Assembly (NCBI GenBank): GCA_963921935.1 | Contig: OY998175.1 | Coordinates: forward strand, 172,457,262-172,521,261 | From: Galeruca laticollis | Taxonomy: Eukaryota; Arthropoda; Insecta; Coleoptera; Chrysomelidae | DNA length: 64,000 nt | Direction: 5' to 3' | Shown: positions 35,879 to 49,157 of the stretch, in pieces | How the letters are laid out: every line of letters begins with the position of its first letter | Position numbering within the stretch: the first letter of the stretch is position 1 | Notes under the pieces: generated by a model | Database searches by the model: none | The model's input: only the letters and a program-made list of their open reading frames with translations | Told to the model about the DNA's origin: nothing | Position numbers and translations under genes: made by a program

Positions 35879-37510
35879 AAAAGAGGAGGCAAGAGAGCAG
35901 GGAAAAACAATGAAGAACAAGTACAAATAGAGATGATCAGATGGTGGACATGATGCAACAATTATTTGCTAATATGAACAACATCGAACAAAAATTGAGT
36001 GGAAATATGAACAACATGAAGGACGAATTAAAAGGAGATATTAATAACATGAATGGAAATATGGAGACAATGAGGGGAGGTATGAACAAAATGGAGGAGA
36101 ATATTAGGGCAGATTTGAATGGAAACATGAATAAATTGGAAAAGAAGATAGAAGAGGTGAAAACCGAAAGTATTCAAGAATTCAGGAAACTTAGGGAAGA
36201 AAATGAAGAATGTAGACAGCAGATAAACAAGGTGAGAGAAAATGTGGAGGATCAAAACAAACATCTGAGGATTGAAATACACGAAAATGGAATCAAAATT
36301 AGAGAGCAGATAGAAAATCAAATGGTAGAACAAATTAATGAATTAGGAAGAGGCATAAATGAAGAATTACCAGGAACACTTCAAGCAGAAGTAAGGAAAC
36401 AAACTGAAGATATCACTAAAGAAGTAGAACACATCAAATTCAGGGAACAAACAATTGAAGAAATTATGTAGAATTATCAGCAAAACGCGGTACATAAATT
36501 TAAGGTACAAAAACAAACAGGAACATGTGAGGTGAGGAACGAGCATATTGGACAAATTTATCACAAATAACTGGAAGAAATGAATAGAAAATTGCAAGAA
36601 AGCATGGAAGAATTTGAATTTAACGTTAGGAGAAATGGAGGTGGAGTAATCTACACGGGGAACATGGATATCGGAGTAAAGTTTGATGGGAATATAAATA
36701 CCATTCATCCGAAGGTGTTTATCAAAATAATTAAAAGCAAACTTAAAGGAATGAGAGACATAATGGAGAAGAAGATTATTATTAGAGGGATTTTATCTGG
36801 ACATGTCCTTATATGGTTCTGTAATAAGGAAGAAAGCATAAACAATCTAGAAGAATTTGAGAACCAATTCATGAATTATTTCTGGGGTGAAATTCATCAA
36901 GCTAATTTTAGGGAAAGATTGTACTTCGGGAAATTTGATTACAATCGGAATAAAAATTTAAATGCATATGCTATGCAACTCTATAATATGGCACAATACT
37001 TGGAACCTGTTATGAAGGAGGAGGAATTAGTTTTATATGTCGGGAGACATTTCAATTCCGAGGTTCCACAAACAATAGCACTTCATAATATAAAAACAAT
37101 GGACAACCTATCTAGGTATTTGCAGTGAGTTGAAAGAAGTGTTCAAAATGGAAATGGTTTTCTCAGAAATCAACAATGAAATGGAAATATAAGAAACGAT
37201 ATACGAAGAGAAAATGGAAATGGTAATTTTAGGAGAGATTATTATGAAGGTAATGGAAATAGAAGTTATGGAAACAGGAACTTTGATGATAGACGATACC
37301 AAGGAAATGGGGAACAAAATAGAAATAGAGACAGGAATAATGGAAACAGATATCCGGAGAACCATAGGTACCAGAATAATTCCGAGAGAAGAAATCATTA
37401 TGGTCATAATAACAATAATAGAGGAAGAAATTGGCAAAACGGCAGAGAAAATCAAAATAATCCAGACCAAAACAGAAACAAGGATGATGATAATAGGAGA
37501 CAAGTAAACA
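35879..37510 (+). pseudogene. Element A gag, remainder
   Basis: This continues the gag interrupted at 25375. A long coiled-coil with repeated MNGNM and NNM words covers 35941-36471. A stop near 36469 and a damaged stretch follow. A conserved block (GGGVIYTGNMDIGVKFDG) and a capsid-like region with LIWFCNKEES and FMNYFWGEI occupy 36580-37128. A tail rich in Asn, Gly and Arg runs to about 37510 in another frame and probably replaces a zinc knuckle as RNA-binding region. At least three stops and one frameshift are present. The same gene without the insertion is seen in elements B and C. Confidence 0.85.
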
Positions 37511-37538
37511 TGATCAAACAGGAGATACAGGTAGAAGA

Positions 37539-40500
37539 ATGTATTCCTGGATAGGACAATATAGCGAATTTTGCTTAAATCGTCCTTACGTGCATAATAT
37601 CATCTATTCATCGCGATATGAACATCCTCGAGAATTTATTATAGATTATGAAAATAATAATAAAAAAGTAGAAAAACCTAATTTAATATTTATCCAGGGT
37701 AGATCACAAAATATTATTCGTAGAATTTTAATAGATACGGGTTCATAGGTAACAATAATTAAACATGATATAGTAGATAATTTAAATAAGGATGATATTA
37801 TGATGATAAATACAAAGAAACTATCATTAGTAGGGGTGAATGATAAAAATTTATATTATACAAATAGTACCATAATTACAGATATTTATTTGGGAAATAT
37901 AGCTTATAAAATACAATTATTAGTAGTTAAGAATTTAAAATATGACGTAGTTTTGGAAAATGATGAATTGAGCAATCACAAGATGATTATTGATTATGAA
38001 CAGGGGTACATGGTATGTGAAGATAATATAATAACTTTTGACAAAAAGGAAGAACAAGAGGTAGAGAAAATACAATGTCAAATAAATGAAATAGAAATTT
38101 TGGAAGATCTACAAGAACAATTTTGTCCCATACAATATCGAAGAGAGATTGATGAGTTATTAACAAAGCATGGGAGACTTTTCAACAAAGAAGTATGCAT
38201 AGCAGCAAAGTATATACATAAGTTGGAAATGAATAAGGATATTAGTAACTTCAAGATAAAAACCTATCCCATTCCTTACAAGCTGAAAAATGAAGTATAC
38301 CAGGAGTTAGAAAAGATGATACAAGATGGTATTATAGAAAGATCCAACTCTCCATATATAAGTGCGATAACATGTGTCCGTAAAAAGTCAGGTGAGATTA
38401 GATTATATCTGGATGCCAGAAATATCAACTCATATATTAAAAAACAATATGAGAGTCCTCTAAATGTAGAGGGGATATCTGGTAGGATTACAAGAGCTAA
38501 TATATTCACGAAACTGGATTTGAAGCATAGTTTCTGGTTGATTCCATTAGATAAAAGAAGTCGTCCATATACAGCATTCATGATTGATGGTGTGGTATAC
38601 CAATTTTGTGTTGTTCCATTTGGTTTACAGAGCTCGTGTGTAGCATTGGTAAGAACACTTCACACTGTTCTTAACCAATATGAACATTTTACATTGCACT
38701 ATATAGATGATATATTTATATATTCAGAAAATGAAGAACAACACCACGAACATTTGAAGACTATATTGGCAGAATTGGAAAGAGCAGGATTAAAATTGAA
38801 CATGGAAAAATGTAAATTTTACCAAAAGGAAGTGCAGTATTTGGGATATATTTTAAATTCTACTGGAGTGAGAATGAACCCTGAACGAATTGAGAATATA
38901 AGACACCGACTAATCTGAAAACTCTTCGAGGATTTTTAGGAATTCTCAACTACTTCAAACGACTAATACCATACCTCAGTAATAGAGAAATTCCACTAAT
39001 TGAATTACTCAAGAAGGAAACGAAATGGAAATGGGATGCTAGAAGAGAACAAGCTTTCCAAGAACTAAAGGAAATATTTTTACAAAATTTGCAGGTTTAT
39101 CATCCTCAATATGACAAGCCATTTATTTTAAGAACAGATGCATCCATAGATAGGTTAGCTGGAGTTTTATTGCAAGAACAAGAGGAAGGAGAAGTACCAA
39201 TCAGTTTTATTTCCCGAGTAACGAAGAACTTTGGAAGAAAATATTCAGTTACTGAATTGGAGATGACAAGCATTGTATTTTGCATAACTAAATTACGTTT
39301 TTATCTATTAGGAGCAAAATTTTACTTGGAAACAGACCATTCAGCTTTAACAGCAATGTTTAAAAATCGTTATGCGACCAATAGGATACATCGATGGATT
39401 CTTCTATTACAGGAATATGAATTTGAAATAAAATTTATTCCTGGGATAACTAATATAGTAGCGGATGCTCTTAGCCGTGAAACAGAAATGAAGAAGAAGG
39501 ATCAACAATTCCAAATTGGTATCAATAGGTTGCAAAAAACTGAAGGTTTGTTTACTTTGGAGAAAATAATGGAGGATAAGAGAAATTTACAAGCATCTTG
39601 TAAAAGAGGAGCATTTCAAAATGAGGGAATTTGGTATAAGGAGATGGAAGATAGGGAAATTTATTTAATAACACCTGAATATGCTAAAGAAATTCTCAAA
39701 CAATTACATGAGGAGTATGGACATATAGGATCTCGAAAACTATGGATGTTGTTCAGAGAAAATTACAATGCAAAGACGGACATATCATTAGTTAAAGAAA
39801 CCTGTAAAACTTGTAAAATTTGTCAGTTGGCAAAGGAAAGGAATTATCATAATATTAGTGGACCAAAACCTATAATAGCAATAAAGCCTTTACATATAGT
39901 AGCTATTTATTTTATATCACAATTAATACCTAGCAAGCAAGGCAATAAACATATTTTAGTCATGGTAGATATTTTCTCAAAATTTGTAAGAACTTTTCCT
40001 TGTCAACGTACCAATGCAAATACAGTAATATCTTGTTCGGAAAATTTTATAGAAGAAATAGAAACTCCTGAAATTTTAATACTGGATCATGCTACTTACT
40101 CCGTGAGTGAAAAAGTCAAACGTATCTGTAGAAAACATAATATTAAAATGAATTTTATTAGCATAAGAAGACCTTCATCTAATCCAGCTGAGAGGTATAT
40201 CAAAGACGTTGTTAAGTATTTAAGGATTTTATGTAATAATAGGCACAATTTATGGTAAGAAAATGTGAACCAAGGAGAGAAATTTTTGAATCAATTACCT
40301 AATGGAGTTACTAAAGAATGTCTACAATTTATTTTGAAAGGAATACCCCCAGAACGTGATTGGATAATAAAGAGAGAATGGGATATGTCTCAAGTTTTAA
40401 ATAAAGTAAGCAAGAATTTGTAGAGAAGTGCTATGAGATTTATTAAAAGAAAAGGAAACAAAAATAAAAAGAAGATTAGGTTTGAAAAGGGAGATTTAGT

Positions 40501-41385
40501 CCTTGTAAGATCTTTAAGAACACCAAAGAAAGGTGAAAATTAATGTAAAAAGTTATTATCACCATTTGAAGCGCCATATGTAGTTAAGTTGACTGTCTCG
40601 ACACTTACTTCGTGGAATATGCTCATATTAGTGTTTTTAAATAAAACTCCCTAGTCCCTAGTTAATTCCACAATATAATACAAGTTATTGAAAATTCTAA
40701 AAAATTGACAATTGTTTCGATAAATCAATATCATGTCAGAATGACAGAAGTTACATTTCATTTTATGCCTACCTGATGTTTAGTAGTTATTTTTGGATAG
40801 ACCAAGAAGTAACCTGACTTGTGATTAGCTTAATATATGTTTATAGAAAAAAGAAGATGTGATATTACAAATATTGAAGCTTAGATATTATTAGCCCTAT
40901 GGTGATATCCTGGATATCATTTTTCTAATTAAGATCAGTATAACTATATCATTGCACAGTTATACTGATCTTAATTGGAAAAATGATATCCAGGATATCA
41001 CCATAGGGCTAATAATATCTAAGCTTCAATATTTGTAATATCACATCTTCTTTTTTCTATAAACATATATCAAGCCAATCACAAGTTAGGTTACTCCTTG
41101 GTCTAGCCAAAAATAACTACTAAACATCAGGTAGGCATAAAATGAAATGTAACTTCTGTCATTCTGACGATGATATTGATTTATCGAAACAATTGTCATT
41201 TTTTAGAATTTTCAATAACTTGTATTATATTGTGGAATTAACTAGAGACCTTGAGTTTCATTTAAAAACACCCACATGTAGTTGACAATAGTGATGCTCA
41301 AAACAGTTATCGTTTATTTTATCCAGGTACACAATTAGAAAGGGGAGTGTTCAATGTAGAACATGTATATAGATATTATGAATAG
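37539..41385 (+). pseudogene. Element A pol: protease, reverse transcriptase, RNase H, integrase
   Basis: The protease motif RRILIDTGS ends in a stop at 37746-37748. From 37800 the frame covers the rest of protease and the reverse transcriptase (YPIPYKLKNEVYQELEKMI, KLDLKHSFWLIPL, intact box HYIDDIFIYS). A single-base loss near 38905 shifts the frame. RNase H (ILRTDASIDRLAGVLLQ) and integrase occupy 39089-40258. The integrase zinc finger is complete (HEEYGHIG, CKTCKIC). Its first catalytic Asp is replaced by Tyr (VAIYFIS, codon 39908-39910), while ILDHATYSV and NPAERYIKDV keep the others. C-terminal coding with stops continues to foldback copy 2 at 40586. It resumes at 41284 and ends YRYYE at 41385. 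Confidence 0.88.
40586..41271 (-). mobile_element. Foldback element, copy 2 (opposite orientation to copy 1)
   Basis: It has the same palindrome as copy 1 but is inverted, so the single-copy tail (TTGACTGTCTCGAC to CATATTA) is on the left and the GTGTTTTT terminus ends at 41271. The arms meet around ATATCATTGCAC near 40950, a longer centre than in copy 1, which lost part of it. CCATATGTAGTT (40574-40585) and CCACATGTAGTT (41272-41283) form a 12-bp duplication with one mismatch. Element A pol reads through in one frame if the insert and one copy are ignored, which confirms the ends. Confidence 0.88.
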
Positions 41386-41928
41386 ATGATGTTATGTTAC
41401 GAACAATACTTAAAAAGGAAATAATAGTCATAACTATAGTTTACATTTAATATTAGGTAGTGTACAAAGATAAATTAGATAGTAAACAGAGTTTTGTTTT
41501 CTATTTCGCAGCTGGTGATCCAATTAAATTCGTCACGTTTGTTTCTTCAGAACCTATAAAAAATAAATGAATAAATATAATATAAAGGAAATTTTATTGG
41601 GAAAAACTTATAATTAAAACAGTTTTAAAAAAATTGAATATGGCAAATCAATATATATATAGCAAATAAAGAAAAACAATTTATAAGAGATACTGGCTTT
41701 ACATAGAAAGAAAATATTAAAATATAAGATAGAGGGGATAAAAATAACAATAACTCAAATATCAAATAGAAGTTCACATTTTTTTTTAAAATAAAATAAG
41801 GAAATAAGATGTAAGTAATAAAGGATAAGAAAGGATAATAATGAATGATATTGATTAAAAATATAGGAGGTAAAGTTTGATGTCAATTAGAATCTTGAAA
41901 ATACATGAAAGAATGAGAAAATTGATAT

Positions 41929-41963
<35 letters not shown>

Positions 41964-42379
41964 TTTAAGAAATAATTAATTATATTGAATAATGAATGTT
42001 GAAAAGAAATATGATATGAAGAGTATATAGAAGAATAAAATATAATGAAATTGAAAAGAAATAAGTTGATATATAAGTGGATGTTAGGATGAAAATTATA
42101 GTAGAGAAGTATTACAAGAAGTAATAATAAGAATATAAATTGACATTGATCCTAATCAAGTGTATTTTAGGAAAGAATAATGATACAGGTATTGAAAGAA
42201 ATAGGTATTGTAATAGGAAATATGTGAACATGTAATGAAGATGAAGAAAATTAAGATTATGCCATAAAGTTCTCAAAAAAATTTTAAATAAAATAAAATC
42301 AATCATTTCTAATAAGAAAATTGAAATTTAAATAAATATCCAGGGTATGGATATCATTTAAATTTAAATTTGAGGGGAA
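41386..42379 (+). other. Element A post-pol non-coding region with internal (AT)15 and polypurine tract
   Basis: About 1 kb between the pol stop and the 3' LTR has no open frame but is conserved in elements B and C and in the fragment at 52751. It has a CTATTTCGCAG acceptor-like word near 41500, an (AT)15 tract at 41931-41960, and the polypurine tract GAGGGGAA at 42372-42379. It occupies the place of env in errantiviruses, but no env coding remains. Confidence 0.7.
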
Positions 42380-42380
42380 T

Positions 42381-44334
42381 TGAACCAGATATCATATATA
42401 TTAAGAGAATTCAGTTCTGTAGGAATATTTTGCCTTTATGAAAATGGATTGAAATAATGTAATTTAAAAAAACATTATTAAAAGAAAACACTATTCTTAA
42501 TAAAAAGCATATAAAGTAAAGATATAATAAATAATTAGTATACAACAATTTAATAAATAAAGAAATTACCTTAATAACTGTACAAAATTAGAAATTGCCT
42601 AACAAATGTTATGGAGAATAATAAAGCTGCCTAAGATGATGGAGTATTTTCTATAACGTAATCAGCTGTTCATCTGAAATAAAACAAATCTTAGTATAGT
42701 CAATTCATGATAATTATCAATTTAAGTAGTAAGTTATAAAACATACACATATTTAGTAGAATAAGGAGTATACATTTCATAGATAAACTGATAATAACAT
42801 AGAGAAAAATGATATATCGTCAAGTGAAATGAACATAGAGTCAATAAATAATAGTTTGTTAATGAATTAGTATAAATAATTTAAAGAAAAAATTAGAGAG
42901 AGGTTACATAAAAGAATTTATGTTTATCAATTAAGATGATTGTAATAGTAATAGACTGTCAATAACAATATTAGATATTGGACTATTTAAATGTTATCAT
43001 GTATATAACCAATTATAACTTATTTGTGTAATAAAAACTCAAGGAACTCCACAAGTAAACTTATAATGTCAAGTGGGATTTATATTAGTATATGTATGAA
43101 ACAATTTTTTGCAAGTGAAATAATTAAAAATAATTCGACTGCATAAGACAATATTCGATTGGTTATAAACAAAGTGACAGAACGAATTTCAATCAACAAG
43201 GAAAGAAACAAACTTTTTAAATAGTGACCTGAAAAAAACAAAATACTTATTTATTGAAAAAAGTTGACAATCAGAGGGAAGCATTGGGGAGTTGGAAGCT
43301 GACGTCGAGATAAGAGGAGCTTGTGTTAAAGTGTTCCCAAAATTCCATGAAAATTCCCAATTAACATGACAAAACTTATAAATTACTATTAAAAAAAATA
43401 CTAATAGTACTCACAAATATTTGCATCCAGTTTCACTGCAAAAATTATCAAAATTTCTCCTAGTTATTGGTATTGGAACTTCAGAGGAGTATTCCTGGGT
43501 CCAGAGGTGTTCATCCCAAGTCCAGAACAACAGGTCAGTGTTTATTTAAAATATTATTGGCCAATAATAAGAGTAAAAAACTCAAGAACTCAAATCAGTG
43601 CATAATTTCATAAAATTTATAAACTTTGCGGCAATGATCGATCTAAAAAAGAAAGAAAACGGACTTTATATAGTTAATAAATTAAACAAATCATACATAA
43701 TAATTTAAAAGGCCTAATTCAATGTAAATAAAAGCTTATACTTACGCCATTTTCTCATCTCATAAGATAAATGTATCATCAATTGTTCATATAATATTTT
43801 CATGTGTATATAAATCCTATAATTCTATTTCTTCCACAGCAATTTGTATGTTATATATGTATATTTTCAACATAAATTATTTTATGTGTTAAAACATTTA
43901 ATTATATTCATCGACAACACACGATGCTTATAAAATGAACACATCTATGCTGCGTATCGTATTTTAAAAGTTATGCTCGTTTCACGCTATAAACCACATG
44001 ACTAGATTTCAAGCATGCGCACAGGAGAATGTATAAAATCAATAATTTCGTATAGGAAATCCATAGGCGTCGCTACTTATAATTATTAAATTAAAAAAAA
44101 ATTTAAAAATTAAATTTGTTTAAAAAGTAAAGTGTTTCTTTTCATTTAAATAAGTGAAATATATCTACGAAAGCCAGGACTCAAAGAGTAGACAGAGTTT
44201 CATGCTCCCGAATAATACAATAATATAACAGAATAATAAAATATATAATTACTGAGCTAGCCACATCACAAACAAAATTCAATAAACAATTGAATATCTA
44301 TCTATAATAATTTAAAACGAAAGTAAAAAGTAAG

Positions 44335-44339
<5 letters not shown>
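42381..44339 (+). repeat. Element A 3' LTR
   Basis: It starts TGAACCAGATATC and ends GTTTAAT at a (TA)n tract. It is collinear with the 5' LTR but lacks the foldback and has about 35 extra bases near 43937. The donor-like word CAACAGGTCAGTG (about 43530) and the acceptor-like TTCCACAGCAATTTG (about 43831) are kept. Confidence 0.85.

Positions 44340-44384
<45 letters not shown>
44340..44384. repeat. (TA)n tract
   Basis: About 45 bp of alternating A and T between the element A 3' LTR and a family-R solo LTR. Confidence 0.95.
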
Positions 44385-44386
<2 letters not shown>

Positions 44387-44387
44387 T

Positions 44388-46187
44388 TGTGGTTTACTAT
44401 TTGTGTTTTAAAATCAATAAAATTTTAATTCAATTCGCCCGGTATATTTAATTCTTTTTAAAACATGTCATGAAATAATTACTCACCTTTTTTTATACTT
44501 TGAAATTCTAGTTTTAGTGGTTTGCATGAGAAATCATTAACTTCAGGCTCTTGGGTTCATGGAATAAGATAAAATATTTTTAATTTATATTATAAGCGCC
44601 AAAACAAATTTTGTTATCAATTAAAAAGTTTCAAACAAAAAATTAAACTCTTACTTTTCTTTTCTCTATAAATTTTTACAGAACGGTCCTGCACATTCTG
44701 TTTCGGGACCCCTCTGCAGTTGTGATCTGTCTGATCAATGATACCAACTGCCAAAATGATAAAAGAAACAATCGTCTAGAACTGAAATTCTCCAACAATG
44801 TACTTAAATCTTTCAAATGAAAAACATTTAATACGAAATCAAGAAAACAAATACATTATTCAAATTCAAATTTTTTATAAAAAGAATAACTTATCTATGA
44901 TGACCTTTTACACGATACACATTCGCACAAATGAATTTAGTCTAAATACTTGCAAGTATGCAACTTATTATACGTTATATACAAGAGAACACAACTTTAT
45001 ATTCATAAAATAAAATGGTGGAAAGTCATACAACACAACACACGTTGTCAGTACAGTTTCACTATCTAATGTTCAATATACACACGGTAAGTTTTATTTA
45101 AAATGAAACAGTTTTTAAATACCTTTTATCATCCGCTGATTATCATTAGATTTGTCAATTTATTCTACTCTCTCTTTGTAGGCTGCTTCGAAAATGTCGG
45201 GATTGATTCAAGAAACCATTCGAATCAATTTAATTTCGAAGGCTTTCCATGCATAGAATCTCTTCAAAGATGGTGAAAATTATTGTTTCCACGATACGGG
45301 ATATATATAGACTTTTCAGGATGATTAAAGCCAATATTCTCTGCATATAATATTACCTCTCTTCAGGAATGCTTTTTGGAGGTTAGTATCACTGTTTTCA
45401 AACTTATTTCACTTTAATTTCAACAATTCTTATCTTATTTCTAAAGAGCAATGTACTTCTTTTTGATTTTTCAACACCACTCGTCAACACTTTTTCTTAT
45501 CTCCCTAAGCAACCACTTTTTTCTAAACAAGAAACCTCATTTTTCATTAGCCCTCTGTTTATTGAAATCATAAAAATATTTGTAACCAATCAAAATAGCT
45601 CATAGTAGTTCAGTCAATAGATTTCATTTTATTATTTAAGATATTAACTTTTTTAATTATAAAACATACCTTTTAACAATTCTAAACTAACAATTCATCT
45701 ATTTATCTTTTGCATTTTATTAATTCTTAAAATTTTTTTAGCTGTCACGGATTTTGCTCTACGCAGCTGACACATACTTCCAGAAGTCAAAGATTTTATA
45801 ACCCTAATGTTTTTATTTGGAATTTCACCTTTGGATATAATACAAGAAGTATTTCTAGGGCTTCTAAATAGTTTAATGGTATCTAATGGGAATTTAAGAT
45901 AATGCATAAACATTTAACGATTTCAATTGAAGAGTGGACTCATTAATTTCATAACAGGTAATGTTTTTTTAAAATGTTTCTCTTAAATAGTTTGAATCCT
46001 ATTATATTGATGTCATATATATGTGTATACAAGGTACATTATAAAGTTTAAAGACATTTCATTTGTTTAATTTAGTTTAAATTTGACTCTCGAATAGTTT
46101 TTCCTTCAATAATTTTATACTCGTTAATATTTCAAATTGTAATTAACTCGTGTTAGATATATGTACAGTGTGTAGCATTATTTTTTT

Positions 46188-46190
<3 letters not shown>
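44388..46190 (-). repeat. Solo LTR of family R, flanked by (TA)n
   Basis: On the minus strand it reads TGTAAAAAAATAATG to CCACA, a standard TG to CA LTR of about 1.80 kb. It matches the 5' LTR of element D (56144-57895) closely along its length. TA tracts lie on both sides. On the plus strand (antisense to the LTR) it holds exon-like pieces: ATG at 45015, a donor GG|GTAAGTTT near 45085 and an acceptor TTTGTAG near 45181. Confidence 0.8.

Positions 46191-46221
<31 letters not shown>
46191..46221. repeat. (TA)n tract
   Basis: A TA tract of about 28 bp between the family-R solo LTR and the left end of element B. Confidence 0.95.
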
Positions 46222-46225
<4 letters not shown>

Positions 46226-48021
46226 AACAAAAATTGTATTATTTTTACCGATACTTACTTTTATAGTAGATTTAAATGTATATGTTTATAATTTAGAATT
46301 TTTGTTTTAGTTTGGCTAGCTCAGTTTGTTTTTAATATTTGTTTAATAATTTATGTTAATTAGATTATTCGGGAGCATGAAATCCTTTTTCCCTTTGAGT
46401 CCTGGCAATTTATACTGATGTAATAGTTGAAATAAAAAGAAAACACATTATTTGAAATCAATTTAATTATCAATGCAATATTTATTTGATAAAATAATAT
46501 ACGACGCCAATGGTTATATGTACCTATTTATTGATTTTAATAATATCATAAATGCGCATGCGTGAAAAATTAGTCATGCGCTTTAGCATGAAACAAACAA
46601 TTATGATACGTGAGAAGCATCTATATTATACAACACAGTTTGTTAACGATGCAAACAATTGAATGGTTCAACAATAAACATAAAAGAATTTATATATATC
46701 ATAGTTATATATGATACACATAGCTGTGGGAAGAAATTAATTATATACATGGATAGAGAAATAGAAATTATATACAGAAGGACATAGTTATTACATTATG
46801 AAATTTCAATCACCATATTTATGCAATTACAAGATGGCGTGATTAGCGTAAGTACATATTTTAATTTATATAAAGTTCGGCCTCTTATTAAATTTAATGA
46901 TTTATGTAATGAATACACTATATGAAGTCTGTTTCTTTCTTTTTTAGATCGATCATGTTTGAAAAAGTTTATCAATTTATGAAATTAAGTACTTAATTGG
47001 GATTTTGAGTTTTTACACTATTTATTGGCCAATAAATGATTTAAATACACTGACCTGTTGATCTTGAATTTGGAAGAAAGTCTCTGGATCCCAGGAACAC
47101 TACACTGAATCTCCAAAAAAACCAAAGTTGTTGAAAATTTCACAGATTCTTGTCGGAAAACTTGTTACAATTAACTGTAAGTATTTCTAATATTGTATTT
47201 AATAGTACATTAGGAGTTTAAATGTCTTATACCGGGAATATCTTTAAATTTTTAGGAACACTATCCCACACACTGCTCGCTTCTTAACACTAGCTACCGT
47301 TCTCCCTAAGCGTGCCCTCGATTCTCCACTTTTTTAAACAAAACAGTCTTTTGTTCTTTTCCAGATCACTATTCAAAAGTTTATTTATTGATTCACAGTT
47401 TGTTATGTCATCTTTTACAACCAATAAGATATTGTCTTTTGTAATCAGATAATTGAAACTTCAATCACTTATCAAAACAATTTCATACATACAAATACAT
47501 TAATATTGGTTATACTTAGATACACATTCAATATTATTATTGATAGTATATCCTTGTTACATTCATATCAATTATAAATATAAATTCTCTTATGTTATTT
47601 GTCTATATGTCATTATTTGTTCATCTATGAAATCTATTGGATTATATTCTATTCAATATTTATATTTGTTCTTATTCTTAAATTAATGATTATAATGAAT
47701 TAACTATAGTAATATTTGTTTTCATTTCAGATGAACAGCTGTTATGATATGGAAATTATTCTACGTCTTAGGCAACTTTATTTACACCATTACATTGGTT
47801 AGGCAATATCTATATTTTATGTTATCATTGAGGTAATTCCTTATTTTTTATATTGTTATAGGTTATTATTTAATATATCTTTATTTGATATGTTGTTTAA
47901 ATTAAGCAAAGTGTTTCCTTTTCACTTGTTTTCTTAAATTAAGTTATTTGCATATATATTTCATACTAGCAAACTTAATTTTATAATACTACTTCTCTTA
48001 TTATCTAAGATATCTGGTTCA
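46222..48021 (-). repeat. Element B 3' LTR
   Basis: On the minus strand it starts TGAACCAGATATC at 48021, directly after the polypurine tract, and ends GTTAATAA at the TA tract. It carries the family landmarks, including the AACAGGTCAGTG donor-like word (complement near 47048-47059). Confidence 0.85.
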
Positions 48022-48022
48022 A

Positions 48023-49157
48023 TTCCCCTCAAATTTAAATTTAAATGATATCCATACCCTGGATATTTATTTAAATTTCAATTTTCTTATTATAAATGAT
48101 TGATTTTATTTTATTAAAAAAAATTCAACAATTTTATGGCATAATCTTATTTTCTTTAACTATGTTTCTCAAATATTTGTTCACATTTTTCCTACTACAA
48201 AATCTATTTCTTTCAATAACTGTCTCCTAATTCTTTCCTTAAAATACACTTGATTAAGATCAATGTCAATTTATATTTTTAATATTACTTCATATAATAC
48301 TTCTTTATTATCATTTCTTACTAACATCCACTTATATATCAACTTATTTCTTTGTAATTACATTATACTTCTATATACTCCTCATATCATATTTCTTTTC
48401 AATATTCATTATTCAATATAATTAATTATTTCTTAAATTCATATATACATCAATATCAACTTCCTTATTCCTTCCTGTATTTTCAAGTAATCTATAAGAT
48501 TCTAATTGACATTAAACATTACCTCCTATATTTTTAATCAATATCATTCATTATTATCCTTCCCTATCCTTTATTACTTATATCTTATTTCCTTATTCAA
48601 AAAAATGTGAACTTCTATTTGATACTTGAGTTATTCTTATTTTATCCCCTCTATCCTATATTCTTTAATAGTTTCATTCTATGTAAAACCAGTATCTCTT
48701 ATAAATTGTTTCCTTTATTTGCTATATATATTGATTTGCCATACTCAAAATTTTTTTTTTAAATGTTTTAATTATAAGTTTTACCTAATAAATTTTTCTT
48801 TATATTATATTATATTTATTTTTTTAGGTTCTGAAGAAACAAACGTGATGAATTTAATTGGATTATCAGCTGCCAAATGGAAAACAAAACTCTGTCTAAT
48901 ATCTACTTTATCTTTGTACAATACTTAATATTAAATTTTAAATCTATCCTTATGACTATCATTTCCTCTTTTCAAATATTATTCGTAACATAACATCATC
49001 TATAAATTATTTATATACATGACTTATAATTGGATTACTCATTATTGCTAAATTTCATGTACATTATTTATTTCGACTTCATTTCTGTATCCTTTCCCTT
49101 TTTCATTGAATTGCATTTTCGTCTCCATATTTCATTTCTATTCTCTTGTTCTATTAT
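48023..49157 (-). other. Element B post-pol non-coding region and polypurine tract
   Basis: This is homologous to 41386-42379 of element A, in the opposite orientation, but lacks a long TA tract at the corresponding place (near 48440). It is joined directly to the end of gag, which shows the extent of the pol deletion. Short open frames on either strand here have no recognisable product. Confidence 0.7.

Larger units (their letters stand above)
22442..44339 (+). mobile_element. Element A: family-L LTR retrotransposon (Ty3/gypsy type), invaded three times
   Basis: It consists of a 5' LTR (22442-25048), two primer-site-like motifs, gag, protease, reverse transcriptase, RNase H, integrase, a 1-kb non-coding region, a polypurine tract (GAGGGGAA) and a 3' LTR (42381-44339). 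A gypsy element (25376-35873) lies inside gag. A foldback element lies in the 5' LTR and another at the end of pol. Without these insertions it would be about 10 kb. It ends in a (TA)n tract on the right. The coding part has several stops and frameshifts, and the LTRs differ by numerous substitutions and a 35-bp indel, so it is older than the gypsy inside it. Confidence 0.85.

Noticed and set aside
44798..45013. 71-codon open frame as a host gene exon
   Set aside because: It lies in a family-R solo LTR. The copy at 56540 has a stop at the start codon position and the 44-kb copy has a stop at the end, so the frame is not maintained.
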